From: Actinomadura syzygii
GTDB lineage: Bacteria > Actinomycetota > Actinomycetes > Streptosporangiales > Streptosporangiaceae
Assembly: GCF_008085905.1 (NCBI RefSeq)
Contig: NZ_VSFF01000015.1
Span: 1 to 64,000 of the forward strand
DNA length: 64,000 bases
Direction: 5' to 3'
Shown here: positions 44,921-53,845 of the stretch, piece by piece
Layout: each line of letters starts with the position of its first letter
Position numbering within the stretch: the stretch's first letter is position 1
Translations under genes and position numbers: made by a program
The notes under the pieces: generated by a model
Databases searched by the model: none
The model's input: only the letters and a program-made list of their open reading frames with translations
What the model was told of the DNA's origin: nothing

Positions 44921-44967
44921 CGTCCATGTCCACGCCCGCACCTTGTAGCCGAGCGTGGACATGGACG
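44921..44967 (+). terminator. Perfect 15-bp stem-loop after the SMP-30-like gene
   Basis: CGTCCATGTCCACGC at 44921-44935 pairs perfectly with 44953-44967 around a 17-base loop, 20 bases past the stop codon. There is no T-run. A strong intrinsic-type terminator without U-tract is the likely role. Confidence 0.6.
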
Positions 44968-45433
44968 GTCCCGGGGCTCTTGGAGCGGTGGCCCAGGCGG
45001 CACACCAGCGCGACACAATCGCTGAATGTCGCCATTGACCCGGCAAGACCCGTCAGCGCCGACCGGACGCTCTCTGCTCTTTGTCTTCTGAAGACAGTCT
45101 CTCCATGAGCCTCGACCTCGATGTGGGGCGGGGCGGCAAGCACTGTTTCGCGGACGAGGTGTCGCTCCCCAGGTGGAACGGGGAGCCGAGCCGACCAGGC
45201 CAGCCGGACGTCGGACGATCCTGGGCCGGAGAGCTTCTTGATGCTCTCCGCAGGGTCTCGGTCCAGTTGGGACGGATTCCGACCGGGCACCGTGCCCTCG
45301 CCGCTTCGACGTGATGACCGTCAGGCCCGTCGCCGGTTCGCGCGCCGCAGACGGGGCTTCGGGACGGACTGGGCAGCCATCCGAACACCATCTTCACCCG
45401 CCGGGCTCGCAGCCAGTCCAGCCTGCGGACGCG
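44968..45433. other. Gene-free stretch between the SMP-30-like gene and the DUF397 terminator
   Basis: About 470 bases with short frames on both strands, none with recognisable motifs, ribosome sites or consistent third-position bias. A short plus-strand frame near 45105 (SLDLDVGRGGKHCFAD) faintly resembles an IS110-type transposase start but stops resembling anything afterwards. Confidence 0.4.
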
Positions 45434-45464
45434 AAAACCCCGGCCGTCAGGTCGACAGCCGGGG
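45434..45464 (-). terminator. Rho-independent terminator of the HTH-DUF397 operon
   Basis: On the minus strand CCCCGGCTGTC pairs with GACGGCCGGGG over a short loop, followed by TTTTC. It lies 30 bases after the DUF397 stop codon and is correctly oriented. Confidence 0.85.
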
Positions 45465-45493
45465 CCCCTGATTGACCGGTCTCAGCTCAGGTC

Positions 45494-45853
45494 TCAGCTC
45501 AGGTCGAGGGCACCTGACTTGGCCTCGGTCGCGAACGCCTGCCACACGGCGGGACCGAACACCAACTTCGGCCCGTCCGGATCCTTGGAATCCCGCACGG
45601 CCACCGCCGCCGCCAAGCCCGCCACCTCGACGCACGCATCTCCGGTGTCGGTACTACGGCTGCTCTTCTTCCATTCAGCAGCCGAGATCGGCACCATGGC
45701 CGCCACCTCGACGCACGCGCCACCTGTATCAGTGCTGTAGCTGCTCTTCTGCCAACCTGACGACACCAACGCGACGTCAACGCACCGTGCGCCAGTGTCA
45801 GTACTGTGGCTACTCTTGCGCCATTGCACAACCCACGGGTGTTGCGCGCTCAT
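45494..45853 (-). CDS. DUF397 protein with three repeats
   Basis: A 119-residue protein with three copies of the DUF397 motif: WRKSSHSTDTGARCVDVA, WQKSSYSTDTGGACVEVA and WKKSSRSTDTGDACVEVA, the last followed by the usual VRDSKDPDGPKLVF tail. Most DUF397 proteins have one or two copies. They act as small partners, apparently antagonists, of the DUF5753-type HTH regulators encoded next to them. Its ATG overlaps the HTH gene stop by four bases. Confidence 0.92.
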   Translation of the reverse strand: MSAQHPWVVQWRKSSHSTDTGARCVDVALVSSGWQKSSYSTDTGGACVEVAAMVPISAAEWKKSSRSTDTGDACVEVAGLAAAVAVRDSKDPDGPKLVFGPAVWQAFATEAKSGALDLS

Positions 45854-46677
45854 AGGCTCTCCAAGATCGTCCGGAGGAGGTCCAGGGAATCCTCGACGTT
45901 CATCGCCGAGGCCCTGATCAAATCGAAACGTACCCCATACTTCCGGACAACCGCAGAGTGATCGACTAGCTGTCCACCTACGTGCCCCTCGACGCGCACG
46001 GCGCTCGGCTCGACCTGAAAGCCGAGAATCATGAACGCGCCGGGCAACCCCGCGTATGCGCCCTTGCTGGCTCGGACAATCTGGATCGTAACGTGCGGCA
46101 GCTCCGCAAGATCGATGAGATGCCGGATCTGCCCCCTCAGCACTTCCAGATTTCCGATCGGACGTCGGATGGCGCCTTCATCGAAGATCGCGACTACATG
46201 AGGTGGGTCCTCTCGCTTGAGGATTTCCTGTCGCTCCATCCGGGTCGCAACGAGTTGCTCCACTGCGTCGAGCGCCTTCCCCACCTTGAGCACCTCTTGC
46301 GCATACTCGGGTGTCTGGAACAGGCCAGTGATGACCATGGTCTCGAAGATGTAGATCACCTCGGCCTCCCGCTCCCGTTCGATGAAGTCGGGGAAGCCCG
46401 GCGGTAGGAGCTGCAGCCTGTCGAGCTCCTGCATCCACTCCCAGATGCGGAAGAACGTCCCGCTCGCCTGGAAGAAAGCGTCACAGTCGTTGGCGAAGTC
46501 CTCGGACGGGGCACCCACTCCGGACTCGATCTGCCCGATCCACTGAGGCGAATAGCCGAGTCTCTCCGAGAGTTGCGGTCGCGACAACTTGGACAATTCC
46601 CGCCTAGCGCGCAACTCAGTCCCGAAGTATTCGGACGGCGAGGACGGGACGCCGGGGTCGCGAGGGCGGCGAGGCAT
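45850..46677 (-). CDS. XRE-family HTH regulator with DUF5753 domain
   Basis: A 275-residue regulator: an N-terminal helix-turn-helix (LSRPQLSERLGYSPQWIGQIE, about residues 30-50) and a DUF5753 domain with the typical ERERAEVIYIFE-like and GLFQTPEYAQEVL segments. Paired with DUF397, this is one of the commonest actinomycete regulatory cassettes, several of which govern development or specialised metabolism. The ATG at 46677 has a GGAG ribosome site; a TTG four codons earlier is less likely. Divergent from two small hypotheticals. Confidence 0.9.
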   Translation of the reverse strand: MPRRPRDPGVPSSPSEYFGTELRARRELSKLSRPQLSERLGYSPQWIGQIESGVGAPSEDFANDCDAFFQASGTFFRIWEWMQELDRLQLLPPGFPDFIEREREAEVIYIFETMVITGLFQTPEYAQEVLKVGKALDAVEQLVATRMERQEILKREDPPHVVAIFDEGAIRRPIGNLEVLRGQIRHLIDLAELPHVTIQIVRASKGAYAGLPGAFMILGFQVEPSAVRVEGHVGGQLVDHSAVVRKYGVRFDLIRASAMNVEDSLDLLRTILESL

Positions 46678-46829
46678 GGAGAACTCCAAGATCCGAAAGT
46701 GGCGCGACTTTCCAACCGCACCCGGAGGGCTTTCTTTCGACGGCCTTCTTGCTCTTCCCGAAGATAACCCGATTACGCGAAGGTGGGAAGCGGTAACAGA
46801 GAGAAACTGCGACGAAAGTTCAACCGATC

Positions 46830-47087
46830 ATGAACACGCCCGTCAACCCCACTGACCAGGTGTTGGCTCGACTCCGCGAGGAGTTCCAGGGACACCGCAT
46901 CTGGCGCGCAACATGCCCCGACGGAAAACTCGGCGCCTGGGTCGCCACTCTGCACGACCTAAAGGCCGGTGTAGAAGCGACCGTTGTACGCAACAACGCA
47001 CAGGAACTACACGAGGCGCTCACCGTCGAACTCAATCGCGCATCCATCAACCCAGAGTCCAACCCCACTAAGTGGGTGCGCTGGTGA
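46830..47087 (+). CDS. Small hypothetical protein
   Basis: An 85-residue acidic protein (MNTPVNPTDQVLARLREEF start) with no recognised domain. It contains WRATCPDGKLGAWVATL and a helical C terminus. Small proteins like this often sit beside DUF397/HTH cassettes in actinomycetes. Coding is supported by the four-base GTGA overlap with the next gene. Base composition is lower in G+C than the core genes. Confidence 0.65.
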   Translation: MNTPVNPTDQVLARLREEFQGHRIWRATCPDGKLGAWVATLHDLKAGVEATVVRNNAQELHEALTVELNRASINPESNPTKWVRW

Positions 47088-47653
47088 TTAGATGGGTCGA
47101 ACCGAAGCCGTGGAACGGCGACGATCCCGCTTCATCCAGAAAGGTCCATCTCGACCGATTCGCCGACGAAGCCGCCCGAGAAGGATGGCAGGTCACCCGG
47201 CGCTACGACGGACCACAGCCACTGATCCACGTCTACGACCGCGAAATCCAGGACTTCGGCGAGAGCATCACACTCGCCCCCGGCCGGACCGCCGACATGT
47301 GGTGGTTCAGATCAAGCACAGGCGAGAACCTCGCCCCTCATACAAAACCGGCCCAGGCAGCCAAACAGGTAACCCGCATCCTCATCCCGTACGTCACAGC
47401 CGTCCGAGCAGCGCGCTCACACCAAACCCAGACGCCCAGGCCACCATCGCCCACTCCCCCAGCCGTCCCAGACCCGTCCCACCAGACAACGATCGCCGGA
47501 CTACACGAACGATTCGCCGGCGTCGTCTGCTGGTGGGGCACCTACACCTACGAGTGGTGGGCAATAGTCCCCGGCGGCACCCAATGGAAGATCGTCAACG
47601 CCGAAGACCCAGAAACCCTCCTCCACAAAATCCTCAAGGCCCGCAACCCCTAA
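47084..47653 (+). CDS. Hypothetical protein
   Basis: A 189-residue protein without a recognised domain. It is rich in Trp and Thr, with a proline-rich linker in the middle (TPRPPSPTPPAVPDPS) separating two small globular parts; the second half ends FAGVVCWWGTYTYEWWAIV. The GTG at 47084 overlaps the stop of the preceding gene by four bases, so the two are translationally coupled. Function unknown. Confidence 0.65.
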   Translation: MIRWVEPKPWNGDDPASSRKVHLDRFADEAAREGWQVTRRYDGPQPLIHVYDREIQDFGESITLAPGRTADMWWFRSSTGENLAPHTKPAQAAKQVTRILIPYVTAVRAARSHQTQTPRPPSPTPPAVPDPSHQTTIAGLHERFAGVVCWWGTYTYEWWAIVPGGTQWKIVNAEDPETLLHKILKARNP

Positions 47654-48156
47654 CGGCCGCGCCCGGAAACCCGCCCCTTCCGTCCCACACCCCTCAGCGG
47701 GTGCCTCAATGGTCCGGGATCCAGAACGACACCGCACGAACACCCGATCGACGGCCGGGCTCAACGGGGCGGGCCAGGCGCATCAAGGCCCCGAGACAGT
47801 GCGAGCAACCGGGCCTGCCTGAGACGCTACAGGCGTGCCCGCCCTCGAGACCGCCCTTGATCGTTTCAGCGACACGCCGGGGCCAGGCGCACTACCGGAG
47901 GTCCGCTGCAATCGCACCCCATGTACGCGCCCCTAATCAGGGTTTAGAGGCCGCCGACGCGGCCTTCGGTAGACCCGGGCGAGAGGTTTCCCCGGCCGGG
48001 CCTACCTCGGTCCAGACGGTCGGCTGCTTGTCGGCGCATGAACGCCTCTCATCGCCCTGGCCCCTGAGTCCTCCTCAAAGGCCGAGCAACTTGGGGCCAG
48101 CCCAGCCCGCCGTCGGCCGTCTGGACCGTTCTCTGCATGATCGTGACAGCAGCCAG
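47654..48156. other. Gene-free stretch left of the composite transposon
   Basis: About 500 bases with no frame showing family motifs or a credible ribosome site. It ends at the 8-bp target duplication of the transposon. Confidence 0.45.
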
Positions 48157-48164
48157 CATCAATT
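48157..48164. repeat. 8-bp target-site duplication, left copy
   Basis: CATCAATT directly abuts the left terminal inverted repeat. The identical octamer abuts the right terminal repeat at 51993-52000, in direct orientation. Eight base pairs is the duplication length characteristic of the ISL3 family. Confidence 0.9.
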
Positions 48165-48191
48165 GGCTCTGACCCACTTTGCGTGATCGCG

Positions 48192-48617
48192 TTATTCCAT
48201 GAGCAGGACGCGCTTGCGCAGCAGGTCATGGTGGGCGCGGCCGTACATCTTTCTTGATCATCTTGCTCCGGTTGACGTTGCCTTCCACCGGACCTGAGTT
48301 ATAGGGAAGGGTGAGCCCGGCTTTGACGGCGTCCCAGTCGCGGCGCAGGTCCTTGCCGCGCAGGTTCACCAGCATCTCGGCGAGCTGGCGGGTGAGCTCG
48401 ACCGTGGCGGCGATCTCCGGGCACGGATCGCTGATCTTCTGCAGTGTCACGCGGTCGGTGTCGGTGAGCTGGTCGGGAGGGGGCACGATCCAACCGGTGA
48501 CCTCGCGAACCATGGGCGCTGGAGGCGGTGTCGCGCGGACGGTGTCAGCGCGCAGTTGGGCGGTGACCCGGCGCAGGGTGCGCATGCTGCCGCGATAGCC
48601 GCGAGTGCGTAGCTCCT
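48192..48617 (-). pseudogene. ISL3 transposase C-terminal fragment (left arm)
   Basis: The frame reads RGYRGSMRTLRRV, EVTGWIVPPPDQLTDTD, then AEMLVNLRGKDLRRDWDAV and SGPVEGNVNRSKMIK, the C-terminal part of an ISL3 transposase. Relative to the right arm it has lost two bases after the KMIK codons, so the true end (HHDLLRKRVLL) is out of frame. The N-terminal half and catalytic core start are absent. Confidence 0.85.
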
Positions 48618-48914
48618 CGCCTGGTGGAAGCACATCTGGAGGGCGCGGAGCCAGCGCTGCGGACAGGGTGGTGAGTTGTTGCCACTGGCAATGAGTCGTC
48701 ACGGTGCGGGTGAGGCAGTTACAGCGACCAGCTATCCATTGCTTTCGGCTAGGTGAGCATCTGGCGATGACCTGAGGTGGGTCATGCGCCTACGAGTACC
48801 CAGCCAGCAGCCGATGGCTCTCCATGCTCTCAGGCCAAGAGATGAGATATCGGGCTGTCGAGTCTTAAGTCGTGCCTGCCCGCTGGGGCCTCTGGGGCTG
48901 CAACAATCCGGTGC

Positions 48915-51146
48915 ATGGCGGGATCGACGGGGAGACTGCGTCGTCTGCTCGTACTCGTCGTGGGCCAGGCCGCCCTGCTGGCATCGGTTGTCGTCCTGCT
49001 GGTCCTTTGGCGGACCAAGGATCTGGCCACTGCCGCGAACACCGGCCAGATCCTGGGCGTCGTGCTCGCCCTCCCGGCGCTGTCGGTGGGCCTGTTCGGC
49101 TGGTGGTGGCGAGGCAGGACTACGGAAGTCGCCCCGGCCGAGCTTGCGGAGTCGGTGGCCGTGGCGCTCGCCCGGCTGGTCGGCGACCAGTGGGAGGACG
49201 AGGCGGCTCTGCGGGCCTTGGACGATCCTGATCCGATGCCTGTGCGGTGGCGGCTGACGACCGATCCCGGCCTGGTGGATGTCGCCGCTCAGGCGGACGC
49301 CGCCGGTTGGGAAGCGACAGGCGAGGACATCGAGCGGTTGGTGACACAGTTCCGAACTCTGGAACGACGGCGTTTGGTGGTTCTGGGCGCACCGGGCGCG
49401 GGCAAGACCACCCTTGCGGTCCAGATGGTGCGCGAGCTGATCCGGACGCGAGGGACGGGCGAGCCGGTTCCGGTGCTGCTCTCCGCCACATCCTGGACAA
49501 AGCGGCCGGGCGAGGGTTTTTGGGATTGGCTCGCCGACCATCTTGCCCGTACCTACCCCGCGCTCCTGGCCGGGCAGTACGGGCGCGACGCCTACCGTGA
49601 CCTGGTAGCCGGATCGAGCCATCTCGTCCTCCCGGTCATCGACGGTCTGGATGAGATGCCGACTGATGCTCAAGCTCAGCTCGTCGACACCCTCAACGCC
49701 ACGCTCGGAACCGGCGGGCTGATCCTCACCTGCCGGACCACCGACTACCTTCTCCTTGCCGACCGGACCGACACTGTCCTCAGCAGCGCCGCGGTCATCG
49801 ATCCTGAACCCCTGACTCCGACCGCGGCCGCCGACTACCTGGCCAGGACGCTGCGGCGCGCTCCCGGCCCGGACTGGCGGCACGTCCTCGATCACCTCTC
49901 GGCGCAGGGGACGGTCCCGGAAAGCCCGCTCGCCCAGGTCTGCTCGACACCGCTGGGCCTCTGGCTGGTCCGCGTCGTCTACCGGCCTCCGGCCAGTGAG
50001 GCTCCCGCCCCCTCCCCCAGCGTTCTGATCGACCCGGTCGTTCATCCCACGGCTGAAAAGCTGCACGATCACCTGTTCGAGCAGCTTGTTCCGGCCCTGG
50101 TCCGCGCCCGCCGACCCGCCGACGGTCCTCATGAGCTCTTCCGACCGCGGCGGTCCTACCGTGCCGATGATGTGACGCGCTGGCTGGCCTGGATCGCGCG
50201 CCATCTCAGCGAGCCGCGACTCGACGACGGCCAGCCACGCACCCGCGACCTGGCCTGGTGGAAGCTGGGCGACAGGATCCTTCCCAAGCGGGCTCTTCAG
50301 CTTCTGGCGGCGTCCGCGGCTGTGGCGGTCTCGAGCATCGCCGGGTTCTTGGCGGTGGGGCTCACATTTGGCATGGAAGCCGGGGTGGCTGCCGGCGTCC
50401 TCAACGCAATCGTGTGCATTCTCTCCGGGGTCTGGGACATCTCCGACTGGACTCACGGAGAGCTTCCAGAGTACGGCCGATCTCCCGTACGGGAAGGGCG
50501 TTCGCGTGGCCGCGTGAGCTTCGATTTCCTCCAGGGAGCCGGCGATACGCTGATCGCGATGACGGCTTACGGGTGCATATTCAGCGTGTTCTTCACCATC
50601 GTTCTGGCAGTGCCCTTCGGGGTCGCCTTCGGCTTGGCCTTCGGGCTCGAGACCGGCATCTGGGCGGCACTCTTGGGCGGCTCGGTGTTCGGATTTCTCC
50701 TCCCCTTCCTCCTGACACCAGTGTTTTTCTTGTCGCTTTTGGCGGAAAGGGTCGGATTTGACGCTCGGACGGCGTCCGCAGTCGGTGCCGCGCGGGTCAG
50801 CCGAAAGGTTTTGGTCCGATCCGTTATCCTGGGCTTTATCATCGCCGGAATCGAAGGCTTCGCTGTCGTCGGCATCTTCACCGGAACGGCCGGTGGACTG
50901 GCGTTCGGCGCGTCTCTCGGCTGCACGCTCGGCTGCGGGACGGCCCTCAGCTCATCCGGCGCCCGAATCTGGCTCACCTTCCGCCTGGCCGGAGCCGATC
51001 TCGGACGAAAAGGCGTGCTCCCCTGGAGGCTGATGAGCTTCCTAGAAGACGCCCACCGGCTTGGACTACTACGCGCAGTCGGGCCTATCTACCAGTTCCG
51101 GCACGCCGAGTTCCAAGACCACCTCGCGGATCGACCGGATCTCTAA
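48915..51146 (+). CDS. Membrane NACHT-type NTPase
   Basis: A 743-residue STAND-class NTPase. Two N-terminal transmembrane helices (about 11-33 and 45-64) lead to a NACHT domain: Walker A GAPGAGKTT at 158-166, Walker B LPVIDGLDE at 239-247, and LILTCRTTDYLLLAD as the sensor/ARC-like segment. A further cluster of hydrophobic helices occupies about 450-660. The C terminus ends FRHAEFQDHLAD, a segment seen in many actinomycete NACHT proteins. Related NACHT proteins can protect bacteria from phages; that role here is inferred. The ATG at 48915 lacks a clear ribosome site. It is cargo of the composite transposon. Confidence 0.87.
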   Translation: MAGSTGRLRRLLVLVVGQAALLASVVVLLVLWRTKDLATAANTGQILGVVLALPALSVGLFGWWWRGRTTEVAPAELAESVAVALARLVGDQWEDEAALRALDDPDPMPVRWRLTTDPGLVDVAAQADAAGWEATGEDIERLVTQFRTLERRRLVVLGAPGAGKTTLAVQMVRELIRTRGTGEPVPVLLSATSWTKRPGEGFWDWLADHLARTYPALLAGQYGRDAYRDLVAGSSHLVLPVIDGLDEMPTDAQAQLVDTLNATLGTGGLILTCRTTDYLLLADRTDTVLSSAAVIDPEPLTPTAAADYLARTLRRAPGPDWRHVLDHLSAQGTVPESPLAQVCSTPLGLWLVRVVYRPPASEAPAPSPSVLIDPVVHPTAEKLHDHLFEQLVPALVRARRPADGPHELFRPRRSYRADDVTRWLAWIARHLSEPRLDDGQPRTRDLAWWKLGDRILPKRALQLLAASAAVAVSSIAGFLAVGLTFGMEAGVAAGVLNAIVCILSGVWDISDWTHGELPEYGRSPVREGRSRGRVSFDFLQGAGDTLIAMTAYGCIFSVFFTIVLAVPFGVAFGLAFGLETGIWAALLGGSVFGFLLPFLLTPVFFLSLLAERVGFDARTASAVGAARVSRKVLVRSVILGFIIAGIEGFAVVGIFTGTAGGLAFGASLGCTLGCGTALSSSGARIWLTFRLAGADLGRKGVLPWRLMSFLEDAHRLGLLRAVGPIYQFRHAEFQDHLADRPDL

Positions 51147-51184
51147 CGTTCCCGGCGCAGTGGTGCCGTTCCGTAGAACCAGGC

Positions 51185-51457
51185 ATGCAAGCAGGACCGT
51201 ACGCGACCAATGAACTGCGACCTCACGCCGGGTCGCGGATCGACTTTCAGCTAAGGAACAAGCTCGGCGGAAGCAATGACGTGGATGTGGTGTCGGGGCC
51301 ACGGGTTGTGGCTACGGTCGTCGGTCTGACGGACGTGCGCTACTTCTGGCATGAGGAATCGGTTCCGGCTGACTTGGAAGTCACGCAGGTGTACGGGTGT
51401 CTGATCTGCCGGCGCCGTTGCACGTGTCGTCGCCCGCCACCGCAGCAACCTGCGTGA
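51185..51457 (+). CDS. Possible small cysteine-rich protein
   Basis: A 90-residue frame inside the transposon, 38 bp past the NACHT gene. It has a mildly coding-like composition and ends with CLICRRRCTCRRPPP, a basic cysteine cluster. No family is recognised and no strong ribosome site is seen; it could be chance. Confidence 0.35.
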   Translation: MQAGPYATNELRPHAGSRIDFQLRNKLGGSNDVDVVSGPRVVATVVGLTDVRYFWHEESVPADLEVTQVYGCLICRRRCTCRRPPPQQPA

Positions 51458-51572
51458 ACCTCCGAACGAACCCGACGCTCCAGCCACCACCGCCGCACGG
51501 GAGGAGAACCCTGGAGCAGCGCGGACCCGCGCACGCTATGCCGACGTCCATGAGGCGATGCGCCGCGGTCTG

Positions 51573-51965
51573 GAGGAGCTACGCACTCGCGGCTATCGCG
51601 GCAGCATGCGCACCCTGCGCCGGGTCACCGCCTCCAGCGCCCAAGGTTCGCGAGGTCACCGGTTGGATCGTGCCCCCTCCCGACCAGCTCACCGACACCG
51701 ACAGCGTGACACTGCAGAAGATCAGCGATCGGTGCCCGGAGATCGCCGCCACGGTCGAGCTCACCCGCCAGCTCGCCGAGATGCTGGTGAACCTGCGCGG
51801 CAAGGACCTGCGCCGCGACTGGGACGCCGTCAAAGCCTGGCTCACCCTTCCCTATAGCTCAGGGCCGTGGAAGGCAACGTCAACCGGATCAAGATGATCA
51901 GAAGACAGATGTACGGCCGCGCCCACCATGACCTGCTGCGCAAGCGCGTCCTGCTCACGGAATAG
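51573..51965 (+). pseudogene. ISL3 transposase C-terminal fragment (right arm)
   Basis: The same transposase end as in the left arm, in opposite orientation: RGYRGSMRTLRRVTA, EVTGWIVPPPDQLTDTD, then RDWDAVKAWLTLP. It has a deletion of about 33 bases after GRRVT-type codons and one base missing at the SGP(V)EG codons. After that the proper end MYGRAHHDLLRKRVLLTE with stop TAG at 51963-51965 lies in another frame. Confidence 0.85.
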
Positions 51966-51992
51966 CGCGATCACGCAAAATGGGTCAGAGCC

Positions 51993-52000
51993 CATCAATT
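51993..52000. repeat. 8-bp target-site duplication, right copy
   Basis: CATCAATT immediately follows the right terminal inverted repeat and matches the left flank exactly. Confidence 0.9.
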
Positions 52001-52124
52001 CCCTATCTACGGCCAAGTGGCGAGTGACGCTGGTGTTGGGCGCGAGAGCGGCCGGAAACAAGCCGGTCGGGGCCTGGGCGTGATGCCGGTGAGGGCGGTG
52101 GGCGGGGTGACAGGGCAGGTGGGG

Positions 52125-52709
52125 TCACAGGCCGGCGATGGCGGCGATGACGGTTCCGTCTTGGCTGGTGAGGCCGCCGGGGGCGAGGCAGTTGAGGGGG
52201 CTGGGCGGCAGGTAGGCCCAGGTGAAGACGGCGGTGTCGCCGTTGAATTCGCCGGAGGTGACGGTGCCGGTGCCGACGTACTGCTGGACGCCGGCGACGA
52301 CGGTGGCCTCGGTCTCGGTGAAGGCGATGGTGGAGGTCTGGCCGTTGTTCCAGATGACGGGGTAGCGGTCGGGCCCGGCGGTGACGTTGGCGCAGGACAG
52401 TCCGGCGACGGGGAAGGAACCGGAGATGTGCCCGCTGGTCAGGGTGGGGTCGCTGGAGGTGCAGGAGGTGTAGGTGTCGGTCTCGGTGATGGTGACGGTC
52501 TGGGGGGTGAAGGTCAGGCCGGGGCTGTAGGCCAGGTGGCTGGTGCCGGTGCAGGTGAGGGAGCCGACGTCGGCGCCGGCGGCCTGGGCGGGGAGCAGGG
52601 CGGCCGGGGCGGCGGCCCCGAAGGTCAGGCCGATGGCCAGGGCCGCCAACCGGCTGCGGCGACTGGGGCGCCTTGCGGGCGGGGCCGATAACGAACTGTT
52701 CGATGACAT
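52125..52709 (-). CDS. Secreted hypothetical protein
   Basis: A 194-residue exported protein. The N terminus has a twin-basic region (RRPSRRSR), a hydrophobic core and an LLPAQAAGA cleavage region near residue 40. The mature part is Thr/Ser-rich with four or so cysteines (LTCTGTSHLAY, TSCTSSDPTL, LSCANVTAG, LNCLAPGG) and looks like a small all-beta domain. The ATG at 52709 has a GGGAGA ribosome site. No function is recognised; similar secreted proteins are common in Streptomyces and Actinomadura. Confidence 0.75.
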   Translation of the reverse strand: MSSNSSLSAPPARRPSRRSRLAALAIGLTFGAAAPAALLPAQAAGADVGSLTCTGTSHLAYSPGLTFTPQTVTITETDTYTSCTSSDPTLTSGHISGSFPVAGLSCANVTAGPDRYPVIWNNGQTSTIAFTETEATVVAGVQQYVGTGTVTSGEFNGDTAVFTWAYLPPSPLNCLAPGGLTSQDGTVIAAIAGL

Positions 52710-53845
52710 GGGGTGTCTCCCTTTCCGGCCGGTGCACTGCCCGGCGGCCCCGGCTGGGCCAGCCCGACGCCGCAGAACACCGGAGGCTCGCCGCCCGCCC
52801 CCACGACGCCAGACCGCGCAAGGCGGAATCGAACCCCTCTTTTTCGGCCACCCTTCTGAGCGACGGGCCTTCAAGGCTCCAACCTCACCCGTCTTGATCA
52901 CCTAATGAGATCATTTATGCACATTGGGTTACCGAAATCAGCTTCCCACGCTGGCGACCTGGTCCCAAGGAGCACAAGCGGCCGCCCCCGGCCAACTCCC
53001 TACTCTGGGCTTAACGGCAAGCACGTCTCGCGTCTGCCGTCCACCCCGGACGTCCTCCTCATCGAGACCCACAAAACCATCGTCACGCAGGCAGTCAGCT
53101 TTACACACGCAGCGCACCAAAAGGACAAATGGGCTGTTTGCACTCAGAAGTAGCTGCCTGGACGAGAAACGAGTCCTTGACGTTCAGCACGCTGGCGGCA
53201 TCTGGACGTTTCTCCCCCGAACACCAGTGCACCTCCGCGCAGATGACCATCTCCGACCACTGTCCGCTCACCTTTCACAAGGCCATGCCCTGGGCTGCGC
53301 CGTCGGGGCGCTAGCCGGGGGACGACGAACCTTCGCCCCGCATATACCCGGCGTTGTTGGCAATCATCGGCAACCGTCCAGCAGTTCCGGATCCTTGTGG
53401 TGGACGCGAGTGCGCCACCAAGCCAACTCCAACCATCGGAGATCGACCAAAGACCCCCGAGCAGCAACGTTGGACGTCAGGCGCGTCCGCAGACAACAAG
53501 CCGTGCGGCCCCCTGTTTCCTGGGATGGTGTCGCTCACCGCCTCGGAGTTAATGTTTCTCTAGGTCGCGTCTCGCAAGCCAAGCGATCCGTTCGGACTTG
53601 CCGGAGAATGGGCGGCCATCGCCTTTTGACCGAGGAGCCCTTTCGCAGCAATCTCCCTGCCCGCCTGAGTACTCGCCGATCTGTCGATCATCCTGCTCCC
53701 CGCCCCCCTTGATCATTTTCTCATGCGTGAGAGCGCGAACTGACCGGATGCTGACATGACCCGAAGTGACACGACCGTGCACAGGTAGAATTTCCTCGAC
53801 TCCAGGGGTGTGTGAAGCGCGCGAAATAACGACCAGGAGACCTGG
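52710..53845. other. Long gene-poor stretch upstream of the conflict island
   Basis: More than 1.1 kb with no convincing gene on either strand; the longest frames lack coding bias or family motifs. Base composition is lower in G+C than the flanks. The right end holds the putative promoter of the next operon. It may be a scar of earlier insertions. Confidence 0.45.
53786..53840 (+). promoter_or_regulatory. Putative promoter and ribosome site of the SARP-Macro/CATRA-TIR operon
   Basis: A -10-like TAGAAT at 53786-53791 and an AGGAGA ribosome site at 53835-53840 precede the ATG at 53846. The -35 is not obvious, which would fit an activator-dependent promoter. Confidence 0.4.

Larger units (their letters stand above)
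48165..51992. mobile_element. Non-autonomous ISL3-derived composite transposon carrying a NACHT gene
   Basis: A 3828-bp unit bounded by inverted ends that begin GGCTCTGACCCAYTTTGCG and agree over about 34 bp with two or three differences. The outer arms (48165-48617 and 51573-51992) are near-identical fragments of the same ISL3 end in opposite orientation. Each holds only the transposase C-terminal region and one terminal repeat. An exact 8-bp direct repeat flanks the whole unit, showing that it inserted as one piece. Neither arm encodes a complete transposase, so mobilisation required a full ISL3 element in trans. Cargo: a NACHT NTPase gene and a small frame. Confidence 0.88.

Noticed and set aside
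45105..45150. Short plus-strand frame SLDLDVGRGGKHCFAD resembling an IS110-type transposase start
   Set aside because: Only about fifteen residues resemble the family, the rest does not continue the match and no transposase ends or repeats are visible.
48732..50456. Minus-strand frame opposite the NACHT gene
   Set aside because: It is antisense to a gene with clear Walker motifs and shows no motif of its own.
52924..53712. Long plus-strand frame in the gene-poor stretch before the CATRA island
   Set aside because: Composition is Ser/Arg/Pro-rich as expected from a shadow frame, there is no ribosome site and no recognisable motif.
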